Assembly: GCF_003369915.1 (NCBI RefSeq)
Contig: NC_046677.1
Location: 8,928,001-8,992,000 of the forward strand
DNA from: Drosophila miranda
Lineage: Eukaryota > Arthropoda > Insecta > Diptera > Drosophilidae
Direction of reading: 5' to 3'
Length of the DNA: 64,000 nt
The notes under the pieces were generated by a model. It saw only the letters and a program-made list of their open reading frames with translations, had not been told where the DNA came from and made no database searches. Positions 12,401-24,298 of this stretch are shown here, one piece after another; the first letter of the stretch is position 1, and each line of letters opens with the position of its first letter. A program made the position numbers and the translations under genes.

Positions 12401-15400
12401 ATTAATTCCACACGTGTCCTTATGGAGTAACTATTTATACAATTTTGATTTAATCCATTAAATTACTCAATTCGACAAGTTCTTTCATTAGATAATCTTC
12501 CTGTTCAATAATTCATTCGGATTGTTTAAAAATTACTTCAATTCGAATACACTCTGAATCATAGGCATTTAATATGTCTAAAGATCTAACATATGTTTTC
12601 TATAGAAAACTAAACCCCCGGCGCACTCGCTTGGCTCCTTCGGCTCGCACGCGCCGATATGAGCAAAATATGACATGACGACAACTCAAAACATTTTTAT
12701 ATTAATATTCTGATCTTCCAAAACTTATAAACCCAAGCCTAATGCTAATATAAAACATGCCACATATGTTTGGGGTAGGTTCAGTGGCCAGTTTGGAGCT
12801 TGGGTCATGCTTGACAATCACCTCCTCTCTCTGGGTTTTGCAGAAAATACTTTGGCTTACAATCAGCTTTTGGCTTGGTTTTTATCGCTGCTTTCAGCAG
12901 CCACTGAGCCACAGAGCCACTTACGGTTCCACTGTGTTCATCGTGACTTGCAGTTGAGAAAAAGACTGAGAGAGTCTCTGGTATTTTCCCGTATGCTAAT
13001 TAGAGGAGCCATAAAGGGAATAGTTCGAAGTACCAGCAAAAGTCTAGGTAGAGATGGTAGAATGATGACCCAGACACAGATATAGATACAGACACAGATA
13101 AAGATAAAAGATATAGATAGATATGCTGATCAAATCAAAGTGGGTTTTATTTGGAGCTCGACTTTATATACATCTAAATTAAATGGATGCTTAGTGAAGT
13201 CAGGTTCTAAATGTCGTGATACGCAGTTCAAGGCGAGGATTTGTTTAATTGCCTTCGAGGGGGCTGGGGGCTGCCACTCGTAGATACAAATGTATCTGAA
13301 ACACGTTAGCGCCCAATTAAGAGGCCAGACGGAGACCAAGACCATAACAAACATAGTTAATGGAAATTACACTTGACTCGATTCTAAGTACGAGTAACGA
13401 GAAGTTTTACTTTCAGCAGCATTTGATGGCTGCCGCACGTAACAGACACAGATACTGTGATACTCAGATACTCGTACTCGTAGATACAATAGTTTAAGCT
13501 CTCGCATTGGCATTACGATTGGTCCAGCCAACCAGCCAGCTCTCTAGCATCAACATCAACATCAACGTGTTCTGTTTTGCCGCTTTGACTTTTTGTTAAT
13601 AACAATTTAATTGAGACGACGTTTTTAGTATTTTAATTATAGACAATATAAGCGCAATTATTAGTCATAAAACTAATGATAAAGCCAATAAAAAAACGTA
13701 GAATTTTACTATAGTCTGTCGCCTGTACAATAATTGGATCACGGCATGGGGCCGGGCTAGAAGGGACCTAAAACGCTAATGCTTCATGCGTCATGCCTCT
13801 CGCACGGATGATCGATGCACGCCTTTGCTCCCGACTGCTCCCAACTCTCTGATGCTCGAGACGCACAAGCGAATGCTGCAGATGAGAGCCCATGAGAATC
13901 GCTGATAAGGGTTTTTTCTTGGAATGACATAACATAGCCCACTATATCCGAATGATCGCATTCGTTTGGTGGGAAATGCCCAAACTATAGACATGCATAG
14001 GTCGTATTTGCCTGATATTATTTCACAACCGCATGATGGCTATTCCAATTTGCATGAACCACTCCCTTATAACGGTCACCGGTCAGTTATAGCTTTTGAT
14101 CGACCGATATTTGCAGTCGAAAGTCAAGGGGTCTAACTAAAAAGTTGTGCAAATTTCACACAGTTGACAATTTCCAATGCTTCGCACAAACATCCGCCAA
14201 TAGAGATGATTGAATCCCTCATACCTACAAAGTGGGTTCGCAAAGTGGTGCGAATGACGTGACATTATCCAGGCATCCAATAAAAAACCCTTCGTCTGGG
14301 GATCTCTGGAGATGAGCTCAACGTTTGCCCTTGGTCTGATTGATCCAAGGTTGGGTATTTGTTGTTTTACCACGATTTCATAGAAAATTTCCGCCCACAA
14401 AAATGTTTGCTTAGCGACACACTCGAACACAGCACACACGCGATCGAAACTACAAAGTTGGGCCTTTTGGGGATTTCTGGTAATAGCCATAAAACCGATA
14501 TTCATTGTAGATTGTTTGTTTAGCTATATAGCTAAAGCGCGTCTATAGCATCTGGTATGGCATCTGTCTGGTATAATGTGGGGTCTTAATTGCAGTCCAG
14601 GAATATTAAAAGCCCAAGTGATTAGCTCTCAAGTGTAGAAAATTTGCAGGAGGAGCCAAGACAACGACGCGTGTCTGATGATGTATGTGCTGTAAGGGTG
14701 AAGTAGGTACAGAAATTACAGACCCATCGGCACGTCCGCCACTGAATGGAGTGAGTATAGAGCCCTGTGGTAATAAACAGTTAAAATCTGGCAAAGTTCA
14801 TACGAACCATACGTACGTATGCACCACCCACATAGATTGTATGGTATCGTGTATTATGCAGCTGCTCTGGAGAGATTTCAGCATTATCTGGTAACATCCA
14901 AGCAGTGTGTATCCAGCTTATGTGGATGTACTTTTATGTGTACCTTTCAATTAACAATATTCTGCTGTGTCTACTTTATGCATCTCAACTGAATTTGATC
15001 TCTGACATGCAATTTATATTTAAACAAACAGCTGGGCAGCAACAAGATCTACAATTAGACTGCATGTTACCCTGGATGAATCAGCCCAATAACCGACTGT
15101 GGTAGCGGTAAATCATTTGTAGTTTTACAATATATCGGTAGTGGAAGAAAAGATTATATTTTAGGTTCTTAAGCCTATAGTTTTTCGATCCTACAAACTG
15201 TACAATTGGGTTGGCTATCTTCATATTGTGTCCAATGTTGATGTAGTCATTTGATTTCGATTGAAATTGTCTATGTTTCGTTTGATAATAGTACCATACC
15301 CCTTTGTGAGGGCACAACTTCATATATGAATAATAGCTCCGCCTGATATCGCACTTGCTCTGACTCAGTTTCCTCCTTCTACTGCTCCTCCTCCTCCGGC

Positions 15401-18400
15401 TCTCCTTTTGATCCGTCTCTTGCTTTCCTTCCTTCTTTCGCTAATTGCGATTGTCGCATGTCGGTTTCGATTTCGATTTCGAATGTTTGATTTTTTTTTG
15501 TTCGATTTTAAATTGAGCTTTTGTGGCTGCTATCAGCTTTGGCAGGCGAGCAGGGAGCAGGAGCTTCGGGTGCCGTTAGCACGTTATTGAAGCTCTGCCG
15601 CGCGATAAGAGCTTATAAAATTCGATTGAGGTGTGCGATGGGGGGTTGCGGATAAGCGGCGCATTCAAAATTACACACAGATGTATGTAGTACGTGGCTA
15701 ATGCTAGTCGTTCGTTCCACCATTTCTGATGAAACAAAACAATAATTAAGGTATTTGCCTCTCTCTCTCTCTTCGATCATAGACATTCAATATGCATTAT
15801 AACTTTCAAGATTTTTCCAGATTCAGTGTGCAACTTCCTTAATCAATCACTCAGTTATTTAAAAGCTCGACCCCAAACCTAATACGAGTAGATCAGCAAA
15901 CGATTAAGAGTGCTACTATATTTATTACGACCTCATCGACAATATATTATATATATTTTTCGGATCAAGTTCAACCAAAAGATCCGTCTGGGTCTGAACG
16001 ATCGTCTATAAATATACAACACATCTGTACTGGGAAAATTCAAGACAGATTTTTATCAGTATTAACTTGGAAAGCATTTACAATTAGCTTGAGTTCATTT
16101 GCACTCTTTAATCGAGTGTGCTTATCGAACGATCATTAAAATTGGACAAGAATGGTTTTCAAAATAATGGTAAATATTCCACTTTTGTGTTCTTTGTTCT
16201 TCATTTTATTCTCATCGCATCATAGTGGAAACTCTCCAGGTTCTGTTATCAATTAAAATTTTTCAGTGTTCACTTTTTGGGTGACTAATTGCTGACAAAT
16301 ACACCACACGTGTTCATACAAACTCGTATTCGTATCTAAACTACTTATTCGGCACTAAACTGCGGACAAATACTCGCATAATTATGAATTTAAATTAATT
16401 CATTGACAACCGATAGACAAATTTCGCTTCAGTTCTGCAGAGCAATTGGATTTCTTGAATTGCAACCGGTTTCTCTCTTTGGGGTTTAGTATCCATTTTT
16501 GCTAGAATTTTATTTCCATCAGACGTAGTATATGTTCCCACAAAAAAGAGCAAATTTTGAACAAACAAAAACAATTTGGGCTATAAATAAATACAAATTT
16601 TGCGTAGTTCGACCAAAGTTTCCAACCATCCATACCATGGGCGGCTAAAAAATAATATTTTGGATACATATTTAGGTGTGTATGTCAATATGTGCGAGTA
16701 TCTAGAATACACATAACAATACATTAGATACACATGCCTGAATATATTATTCTACTCTCTAGCCAAGGGTGTTATCATTTTGGCAATACTCTTATAAAGA
16801 TATATGTATGTACATAATACTTGTATAATACGGTCAGCATTCTATGAAAATCAATCTTTTATTGTAATTTCGATATAAAGATGATAATGCTACAAGACTG
16901 ACTTTTAATCTCTGTTTTGTATCTTAAGAACAGTTCTTAAATAGTCACTCAAGAGTTCTGTGGGTCACTTGATTTGCTTTCAAAGATTACTTCATTTCAG
17001 AGATAAAAACCAAACATCAAAGACAAACATGAGGGTATACAGAAGCATGCACTTCTACAGATAAATACTCGTACATGTATCCATAAATATGGAATTTAAC
17101 GTCGAAGCGTGAAGTATGCCGGATCCGCTCTCTCGATTTATTTATTTATACTTTATTTGGGGGGCTTTGGGGGCTCGTCGCCCGCTGGCCTCCAATGTTG
17201 TGCTGGGCAAATTAATTAAGCAAATTAAATTGAACACGCTCAAATAAGTAGATATGTGGGAAGGAATATATAAGGAATACGTTGACTTCTATATAAATAT
17301 TCCACGAAAATGAATATGTTGATCAGTCATTTGGCAGCACAGGTGTTTCACGATGATGCATCCATCCATAAACGCTGTTGTCTCTTATCAGCGCAGAAAC
17401 CCGAGTACGTGGAAAACCAAATAATACATACATACATAAGTATATATTTTGCTTCTTTCGTTTTATTAACGATCATAAACCGCACTATTTGTGGCCACAG
17501 CCCTGCCTGTGTGAGTACCCGATTCGCGAATCCTTTAAAAATATTCAGAATCCGATATTTTCTAATCTCAGATTATGATTGCGGCGATGCCCCAATCAAG
17601 TATAAACATTGCCAGCAACAACAGCATTTTTGCAATACTAACGATGACGCAGCAACTCTTCGCAAAAAAAACTGAGCTCTAACGATGACATGGCATAAAA
17701 AACTTACACCGGGGCCCGTTTTACCAGAGAGAGACTAGAAAGAGAGAGCGAGAGAGAGGAGAGACAACTAGAGAGAGTGTCAGAAATAGCGAGAAAGTTT
17801 TATGCGCGAAAAGATAGGACAAGCCGGAGCATATTTTTGTTTTTGTCTTTTTTTCAGTGTTCAGAACTAGTATTTTTGTGATAAAAAGACCAACCAGGCG
17901 ATAAGAATGGTTGTTCCCGGGGGCTGGTTTTTCGTTTTTGGTTTGTACTTAAACTTCTCTTACCCGACCGTGTCTGCTCTTATTTCGGTTGTGGGCTTCG
18001 ACTGATTGCCACTACCCCACGGATTGATTCTGCTGAGATTTCAGGTGAGGAGAGATGGGTGGGCGTGACGTAGTGGGGTGGGGCAGCGGGTGAGGTGACA
18101 ATTGAAACAGTCGATCGGTTGAACCAATTAACCGTCTGGTTAGAATATCTAACCGCAGTGCTAATTTGCGAAAAGTGTATTGAAACAGTAAATGTTTATC
18201 TATTAATTTAGTTGAGCGAAAGTATTTTAAGTGAAGTCTTGTGTATATCGCCCACTGTGCAGAAACTTGTTGCGTGCATTAAAATAATACAGAATTTTGA
18301 TTGTTTTTTATTAAAGCCACTATTTACCGCCGCTCCCTCCTCTTTTTCTTCTACTTGTTGTTGTTCGGTGTTTGCTCGTGTCGTGTATTTCTCGTTTTTC

Positions 18401-21400
18401 GTGTCGCTCTCTGGCGCTCTTTCTCGCTGTCTATTTTGAAGCTCTTAGCAGACGGTATTATGATTTTTCTAGACTTTTGACACGTCTTGGAAATAGCCAC
18501 ATCCGATTATGTGTTTCTGTAAAAACTAGTACCACAGCTAAAAAAAAACCACTATGACGAAATACGTTATCATTGTAGTTGTCGTTGAGATAATCAATTG
18601 GCAAGGGTATATGCACTTCGGTGTGCCGTATTTGTGTTCATTTATTTTTATTCTGTTGTGTTTTCCACATGCACTCATACACTCACACCCATAACGATGT
18701 CCAAATTAAAGCCGGCTTTTTTTTCTACCCATTTTATTTATTTATTTGTTTATTTGCTGCCTCTGCCACTGTCTCTGCCTGCTTCGTTTGCTGTTGAATT
18801 TCTATCTTTGTCTCTCTGCCTTGCCTTGCTGTCTCTGCCGCTCGCGTGTGTGCTCCAAGTCAGGTTCGGTTCTCCCTCTCCGCCCCATGGGCCGCGTAAG
18901 AGAGAAAACAAGAAAGAAAGGCTATCTGCGGTGGCCGATGGTGTTGATACCCTTGCAGATCATTTCACGGAAGCCATATATGTACATATGTATGTGTATA
19001 TTTTGAGCACCGGATTTTGAAAAATTTTGTCTGAATTTCAGCGCTCCGATCTTGGCGTATCAAACTTGGTGGAATATAAATATATCGGAGATGCTGTGCG
19101 TTGGTCCACATTCTAATAAATACCCTCTGCAAGGGTATCAAAAGAAAGAGAGGACCTGCACACTGAAACGATATGCAAACACAGTCGAATTGATTTAAGC
19201 GACGATTAACGCACACACATTCAGACTCTCTTTTACTCTCTCTGGGTCTGCTTGAGCCTCTCTCTGAGGAGCAGAGACAACATACGATGGTGTGACGACG
19301 ACGTCGACGATGGCGTGTGTGCGGCGGTGGGGCTTTTCGATGGGGAGCGCAGCGCTTTTTGTCGTCGTGTTTTCCACTAATCAGTTGCACTAAAATGGTG
19401 CGCAAGTCCGGTAGAGTTAAAATTTCTAGTCGCAATCGCGCTGCCCCCAGCGTTGGCAACATTCTGTTGCGTGGCAAGTCGGGGGAGAGCGCAGCGGTGG
19501 CGGGTTCGATGGAGGCAGCGTCGTTGACCAGAAGACGTCGACGCCGACGAGACAGCAGCGCCAGCCACACGGCCTCAAGTGACGGTGTGTTTTTGTTGTA
19601 ATTTTTTTTGTTTTTGTTTGTTGCTATTGCGCGATTTATTTTTGCAATTTTTAACGATAGCCACACTCCACACATACAAGTGGACATGCATATGTATGTG
19701 CGTGTACGTGTGTGCGTCTTAAAAATTGTATAATTATAATTGCTTTTTGTATGGAAAGATATTCACTGATATTCAAACTGAAAATCCAATGGATAGAAAA
19801 CTGTGGTGAAGCAGTTGCGTAGGCGTTCGCAAATCGTAGAATGATTTGAAAACTGTAACGGTTACAGCGTTGAAGGGTTCAATAAATATCAAACTAAAGA
19901 TCGAGTATGGCTCTGAAACTGTGCAAACTCTAAATGTAAAACTTTAAAAGGTTTAATGCAGTATGTACATTTACGGAAAAGCTCAGAAGCTCTTAAAGCT
20001 GTGCAAGCTGGTTTTAGCGTTGGAAGGGGATCCGAATGGCTTTCCAACTGTCATACAATTCTGTGAAAATCATGGATGTAAAACTGTATGAAAATTCGAG
20101 ATAAAATGGCTTTCAAACTCAACAGTTTATTTGAATTGAATGAATGCTCCACGTCCTTGTTTATTATTAACTTTCGACTCTCTTGCTCTTTTTACAGAAT
20201 CGGAAAGCCATATAATGCACGCCGATGCCCTGACCTCTGGCTATCCGCCGGCCTCGCAGCCCCACAGCCCCATAGGGCACGCCCTCAGTCCCAACGGCGT
20301 GGGCCTGGGCCTGAGCAACAGCAGCAACCAGAGCAGCGAGAACTTTGCGCACTGCAACGGAAGCGGAAACGGCAATGGCGCCGGAAGCGGTACCCCCAGC
20401 AACAACAACAACGTTTATTCGCCCAACAACAACCACAGCGGAGGGGGAAGCAGCAGCGGGGGAGCTGGAGCCGGAGGCGCCACCAGTCAGCAGCAACAGC
20501 TCCAGCAGCAGCAAACGCAATCCCCGACGGTCTGTGCCATCTGCGGGGATCGGGCGACGGGCAAGCACTACGGGGCCTCCAGCTGCGACGGGTGCAAGGG
20601 ATTCTTCAGGCGAAGTGTGCGCAAGAACCACCAGTACACGTGCAGGTTCTCGCGGAATTGCGTTGTGGACAAGGACAAGAGGAACCAGTGTCGGTACTGC
20701 CGCCTGAGGAAGTGTTTCAAGGCGGGCATGAAGAAGGAGGCGGTGCAGAACGAGCGGGACAGGATCAGCTGCCGTCGTACCTCCAACGATGACCCGGATC
20801 CGGGAAACGGGCTCTCTGTGATCTCGCTGGTGAAGGCGGAGAACGAGTCGCGGCAGTCGAAGGCGGGCGCCGCCATGGAGCCGAACATCAATGAGGATCT
20901 CTCGACCAAGCAGTTTGCCAGCATCAACGATGTCTGCGAGTCAATGAAGCAACAGCTGCTCACTCTCGTGGAGTGGGCCAAGCAGATACCGGCCTTCAAT
21001 GAGCTCCAGCTGGACGACCAGGTGGCCCTGCTGCGCGCCCATGCCGGCGAGCACCTGCTGCTGGGACTCTCACGGCGATCGATGCACCTGAAGGACGTCC
21101 TGTTGCTGAGCAACAACTGTGTCATCACCAGGCACTGTCCAGGTTCGGATATCCCTCACTCCTGCTTGCATACCAGCTGTTTCTTACGTCTCACTGTGTC
21201 CTTTGTAGATCCTGGAGTGTCACCCAATTTAGACATATCGCGGATTGGCGCCCGCATCATTGACGAACTGGTGACGGTAATGCGGGATATTGGCATCGAC
21301 GATACGGAGTTCGCCTGCATCAAGGCGCTGGTCTTCTTCGATCCAAGTAAGTTGTTCAGAAGCGCATCCCTTTTTGTATCCGTGGTGTGTAACCATTTCC

Positions 21401-22446
21401 CCACTCTCCTCTCACAGATGCCAAGGGCCTGAACGAGCCGCACCGCATCAAGTCGCTGCGCCACCAGATACTCAACAATCTCGAGGACTATATATCCGAT
21501 CGGCAGTACGAGTCGCGTGGCCGTTTCGGGGAGATCTTGCTCATCTTGCCGGTCCTGCAGTCCATCACCTGGCAGATGATAGAGCAGATACAGTTCGCTA
21601 AGATCTTTGGCGTGGCCCACATCGATTCCCTGCTGCAGGAGATGCTCCTGGGTGGTACGTTCTATCTGGATAGATCTTTCCAAATCTAAAACAGAAGCTC
21701 ATATGTTTTGCTTTCTCGTTTCCACAGGAGAACTGGCGGACAACCCGCTTCCGCTGTCGCCACCCAATCAGTCGAACGACTATCAGAGCCCCACCCACGC
21801 CACCAATTTGGATGGCAGCCAAGTGAACGCCACACTGGACACGCTGGACGTGCAGCACATACAGGCCCTGATCGAAGCCAACAATGATGATTCGTTCCGG
21901 GCCTATACCGCAAGCTCGGCTGTAGCCGCCGCAGCCTCGTCCTCCTCCACGCCCACGGCCGTCGCTCCGGCTTCCATCTCGCCCCCATTGAACAGCCCCA
22001 AGTCACAACAACAGCAGCAGCATCAGCTGCAGAATGCGTCACATCAGCAGCAGGACATCCCCTACATGGATGCAGCCGTGAAGCACTACAACGGCAGCCG
22101 ATCGACGGGATCCCTGCAGCCGCACCACAGTCCCCAGCGCATGCATCCGTACCAAAGAACGGCCACGTCGCCGGGCGAGTCGGGCCTGGGGCTGGGCTTG
22201 CGCAATCCTGCAGACATTACGCTCAACGAGTACAATCGCAGCGAGGGCAGCAGCGCCGAGGAGCTGTTGCGGCGCACACCGCTCAAGATTCGCCCCCCCG
22301 AGCTGCTGTCGTCACCGTCCGGCTATGGCATGGGTGAGTCAACTTGCAAATTGGATTTAAATCATGTATCTAAGATGGTTTTTTCACGGTTCATTCCAGA
22401 ACCCTGTCGAATGACGCTGAAGCAGGAACCGGAAACGGGCTACTGA
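9453..22446 (+). CDS. Hnf4: HNF4 orphan nuclear receptor, six coding exons
   Basis: HNF4 is a zinc-finger nuclear receptor that binds fatty acids and activates lipid-catabolism and other metabolic genes in the nucleus. Exons: 9453-9561, 20198-21142, 21209-21346, 21418-21654, 21728-22333, 22400-22446. All junctions are GT-AG and phase-consistent, giving 693 residues. The first exon encodes a short A/B region (M-Y-A-S-M-L-P). Exon 2 adds a Gly/Ser/Gln-rich stretch and the two-finger DNA-binding domain, with C-A-I-C-G-D, P-box region C-D-G-C-K-G-F-F and C-R-Y-C-R-L-R-K-C. The ligand-binding domain follows ([15 protein letters not shown]) and ends in exon 4. The long F domain is Gln/Ser/Pro-rich and closes with K-Q-E-P-E-T-G-Y. 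Initiation at the in-frame ATG at 20215 would give 651 residues. Alternative first exons lie in the 10.6 kb intron. Poly(A) signals are at 23072 and 23145. It converges on Trs23. Confidence 0.97.
9562..17700 (+). other. Hnf4 large first intron, proximal part
   Basis: Intronic sequence from the donor GGTGAGTGG at 9561-9569. I see no supported coding exon on either strand, only an interspersed repeat at 12600-12740 and short simple runs. ORFs of 60-135 codons here lack family resemblance and splice-site support. Confidence 0.6.
12600..12740 (+). repeat. Interspersed repeat, unnamed family, copy 2
   Basis: A GC-rich core (CCCCCGGCGCACTCGCTTGG, then CGCGCCGATATGAGC) is followed by AAAATATGACATGACGACAA and an AT-rich tail. 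The core matches the reverse complement of 60380-60425, and the AT-rich half matches 4300-4380. It therefore belongs to a dispersed family with at least three copies in this window. Confidence 0.55.
17726..18044 (+). promoter_or_regulatory. Hnf4: Candidate alternative Hnf4 promoter with noncoding exon
   Basis: A dense GAGA cluster (17726-17778, GAGAGAGA repeated) is followed by a TCAGTG initiator (17854-17859) and by a good donor, TTTCAG|GTGAGG, at 18044/18045. An exon of about 190 nt from initiator to donor has a single 32-codon uORF (17907-18005) and no coding continuity. Spliced to 20198 it would lead to the ATG at 20215. GAGA factor sites are known at Drosophila promoters. Linking this exon to Hnf4 is inference. 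Confidence 0.35.
18946..19139. mobile_element. Short MITE-like element with 13 bp inverted termini
   Basis: Begins GATACCCTTGCAG (18946-18958) and ends with the exact reverse complement CTGCAAGGGTATC (19127-19139), enclosing 168 bp of noncoding sequence. The size and perfect terminal inverted repeats fit a non-autonomous DNA transposon. Flanking bases show no clear long target-site duplication. It lies 256 bp upstream of the alternative Hnf4 first exon. Confidence 0.65.
19395..19584 (+). CDS. Hnf4: Candidate alternative coding first exon of Hnf4
   Basis: An open frame starts at ATG 19395 (context CTAAAATGG) and encodes 63 codons of a basic, Ser/Arg-rich peptide (starts M-V-R-K-S-G-R-V-K, later T-R followed by seven R and R-D-S-S-A-S). 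It ends AGT GAC G at 19584 before GTGTGT. The leftover G is the same phase as in exon 1 at 9561, so joining to 20198 creates GAA and stays in frame (D-E-S-E-S-H-I-M). The resulting receptor would be 720 residues. The donor is weaker than consensus. The frame opens upstream to 19317 without a stop. Read as an exon by splice phase and composition, not by transcript evidence. Confidence 0.5.
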
Positions 22447-23480
22447 TCGGAAACGGTTGATAAAACCGCATCGTATCTTACTACTGGTGCAATAGGCAGT
22501 ATGCAATAGGAATCACACCACACCCCAAATCCACAATCCACACTCCCCCCACCCCACATATACAGGCCCAATCTTGCTGTACACATAAACCCCGCCAAGT
22601 TCTATACAGATATGAAATGAAAAACTTACTTAATTGTTATGCTTTGAAACCTTTTTGATACTTTTTACTAGCTCTTAAGTAGGTATTTTGGAAATTGTTG
22701 CTTAATTTTTAAATGTTTAACGCAGTTGCAATCTATTTTTGGAGTCAATATTCTGCTCAAGAACTTTATTACTATGATATATGTATACAACATACACACT
22801 ACACCATTATAATATATACATAGATATATACCATTTAGCATATAATACTGAGTTTGTTGGTTATTTGGTTACGTTACCTTCTTATCCTTGTGCGTGGATC
22901 GATCACAAAGCGTACAGCTCGTACAGGCCATGCAATATATTGTTTTAGGTTAGGGTGTTGTCTAGAATATGCGCTGAAAGTGTAAAATACGAGTATCTTT
23001 AAAGCTAAGCGAAGAACTATTTTTATATGAGTATGTATAAAATACAAAAATAGCTGTAAGATGGCTGAATGAATAAAAAACAAAATCAAAAATTACATAA
23101 ACCAAATGTAAATCATTTTAATATCGTGTGTCAGACCAACTAGCAATAAATGCTTATGGTCCACTATGGCACACGTAGCGTCACGATTGTATTTTTTGAA
23201 GTGCGCTATATCTGGGCTCTGGAGGGTCACACAGTTGATGGTTTTATTTTTGATACATCTACAAACATATATGCCAATTGCGATCAGATCGAATCTGAGA
23301 GCCAGAGAGACATCAGATTACACTTTCCGTATCGTATAGCCACACCAATCGACTATAGAATCGGTTCGTAATAAAGTGGATTGGATAGCAACAGGTTCCT
23401 CATTTCGTTTCCTCTCTCTGATTGAATTTACTTTCAACAGAAAACAGATCCGATAACAGAGTATAAAATGTAGTTAACGT
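22447..23480. other. Hnf4 3' UTR and Hnf4/Trs23 convergent gap
   Basis: AT-rich sequence after the Hnf4 stop. Plus-strand AATAAA signals lie at 23072-23077 and 23145-23150. Beyond the second signal about 330 bp remain before the Trs23 stop, with no supported gene. Confidence 0.6.
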
Positions 23481-24199
23481 TTATTTATCAATATTGCTAA
23501 TGCCCGTCTTCTCCACCTGCGCGAGGAGCTCCTGCAGCTTATTATCAAAGAGCTCGCACCGTATCGGCATCTCCAGCGAGTAGAAGGGGTTCTTGAGGAC
23601 GTAATCCGAGTACAGCTCGTAGACCTTGCGTAGCAACAGATCGATGCCGTTTAGCCCCGTCTCTGAGATCACAATGAACTTGATGCCGGTGAGTGTTTGG
23701 AAGCAGTGCAGCGTGAAGGTGTCCGCCTCTAGCAGCTCGATGCCGGAGCTCTTTGGCTCGGGGCTTAGTTGGCTGGCGATGGCGAACAGCGGATAGAACA
23801 TGCTCGCCAGGAAGATCTTCTCGTTGGTGGTCGTCTTGGGGCGGCTGAACTTCAGGTTTATTGGGTAGTTCTCCGCGGCCTCCAGAGTCGTTTTCACGTC
23901 GCGTCCATCGTCCAGGGTGATGCCACTAACAGGAATCCCATTCACGGCCACCAGGACGTGGCCCACTGGAAAGCCAAATATGTGTACATAGAATTAGAGA
24001 GCATTAAGCCAAGGAAACGCCTACCGTTTATTCCATCTTTCCGGTTAAAGGCCACCGACACCTTCTTGGAGTCGTAGTCGAGCACCAGGTCCAGGGGATA
24101 TGTGAATGTCTTCTCGTGCTCGATGCGGGGTACATGGTTGTCCAGGTTGAAAATAAGGCCACCCGATTTGCTAACTATATAGACGCCATAGATAATCAT
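23481..24199 (-). CDS. Trs23: Trs23, TRAPP complex subunit (TRAPPC4/synbindin)
   Basis: Core subunit of the TRAPP tethering complex, which acts as a Rab1 exchange factor in ER-Golgi traffic. Two exons on the minus strand, 24199-24025 and 23965-23481, are joined over a 59 bp intron (GTAGGC...TTCCAG) and give 219 residues, the length I recall for human TRAPPC4. The protein opens as a longin-type fold ([14 protein letters not shown]). It then has the PDZ-like insertion typical of synbindin ([12 protein letters not shown], residues about 60-105), and the longin fold resumes ([13 protein letters not shown]). The stop codon overlaps the poly(A) signal. The promoter has housekeeping-type motifs 1 and 6. 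Divergent from PrBP. Confidence 0.96.
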
Positions 24200-24250
24200 G
24201 GCTTTATTGTTGCAATTTTTGTGAGGAATGTTGTTATGTTGATTGCTGTT

Positions 24251-24261
24251 CAGTGTGACCG
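24251..24261 (-). promoter_or_regulatory. Core promoter motif 1 (M1BP site) for Trs23
   Basis: The minus-strand reading is CGGTCACACTG, a full match to the Drosophila core promoter motif 1 consensus YGGTCACACTR. It sits 52 bp upstream of the Trs23 ATG, as expected for a TATA-less housekeeping promoter. Confidence 0.8.
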
Positions 24262-24286
24262 ATAAAATATACCGTCCGACCCTCAG

Positions 24287-24298
24287 AAATATACCGAA
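24287..24298 (-). promoter_or_regulatory. Core promoter motif 6 for Trs23
   Basis: The minus-strand reading TTCGGTATATTT matches the motif 6 consensus KTYRGTATWTTT at every position. It lies 26 bp upstream of motif 1; the two motifs commonly co-occur in this order. Near-copies of AAATATACCG flank it on both sides (about 24265, 24318 and 24644). Confidence 0.7.

Noticed and set aside
18965..19687. 240-codon minus-strand ORF with Arg-rich segments
   Set aside because: Overlaps the MITE and is antisense to the candidate Hnf4 exon; composition comes from simple GC-rich sequence.
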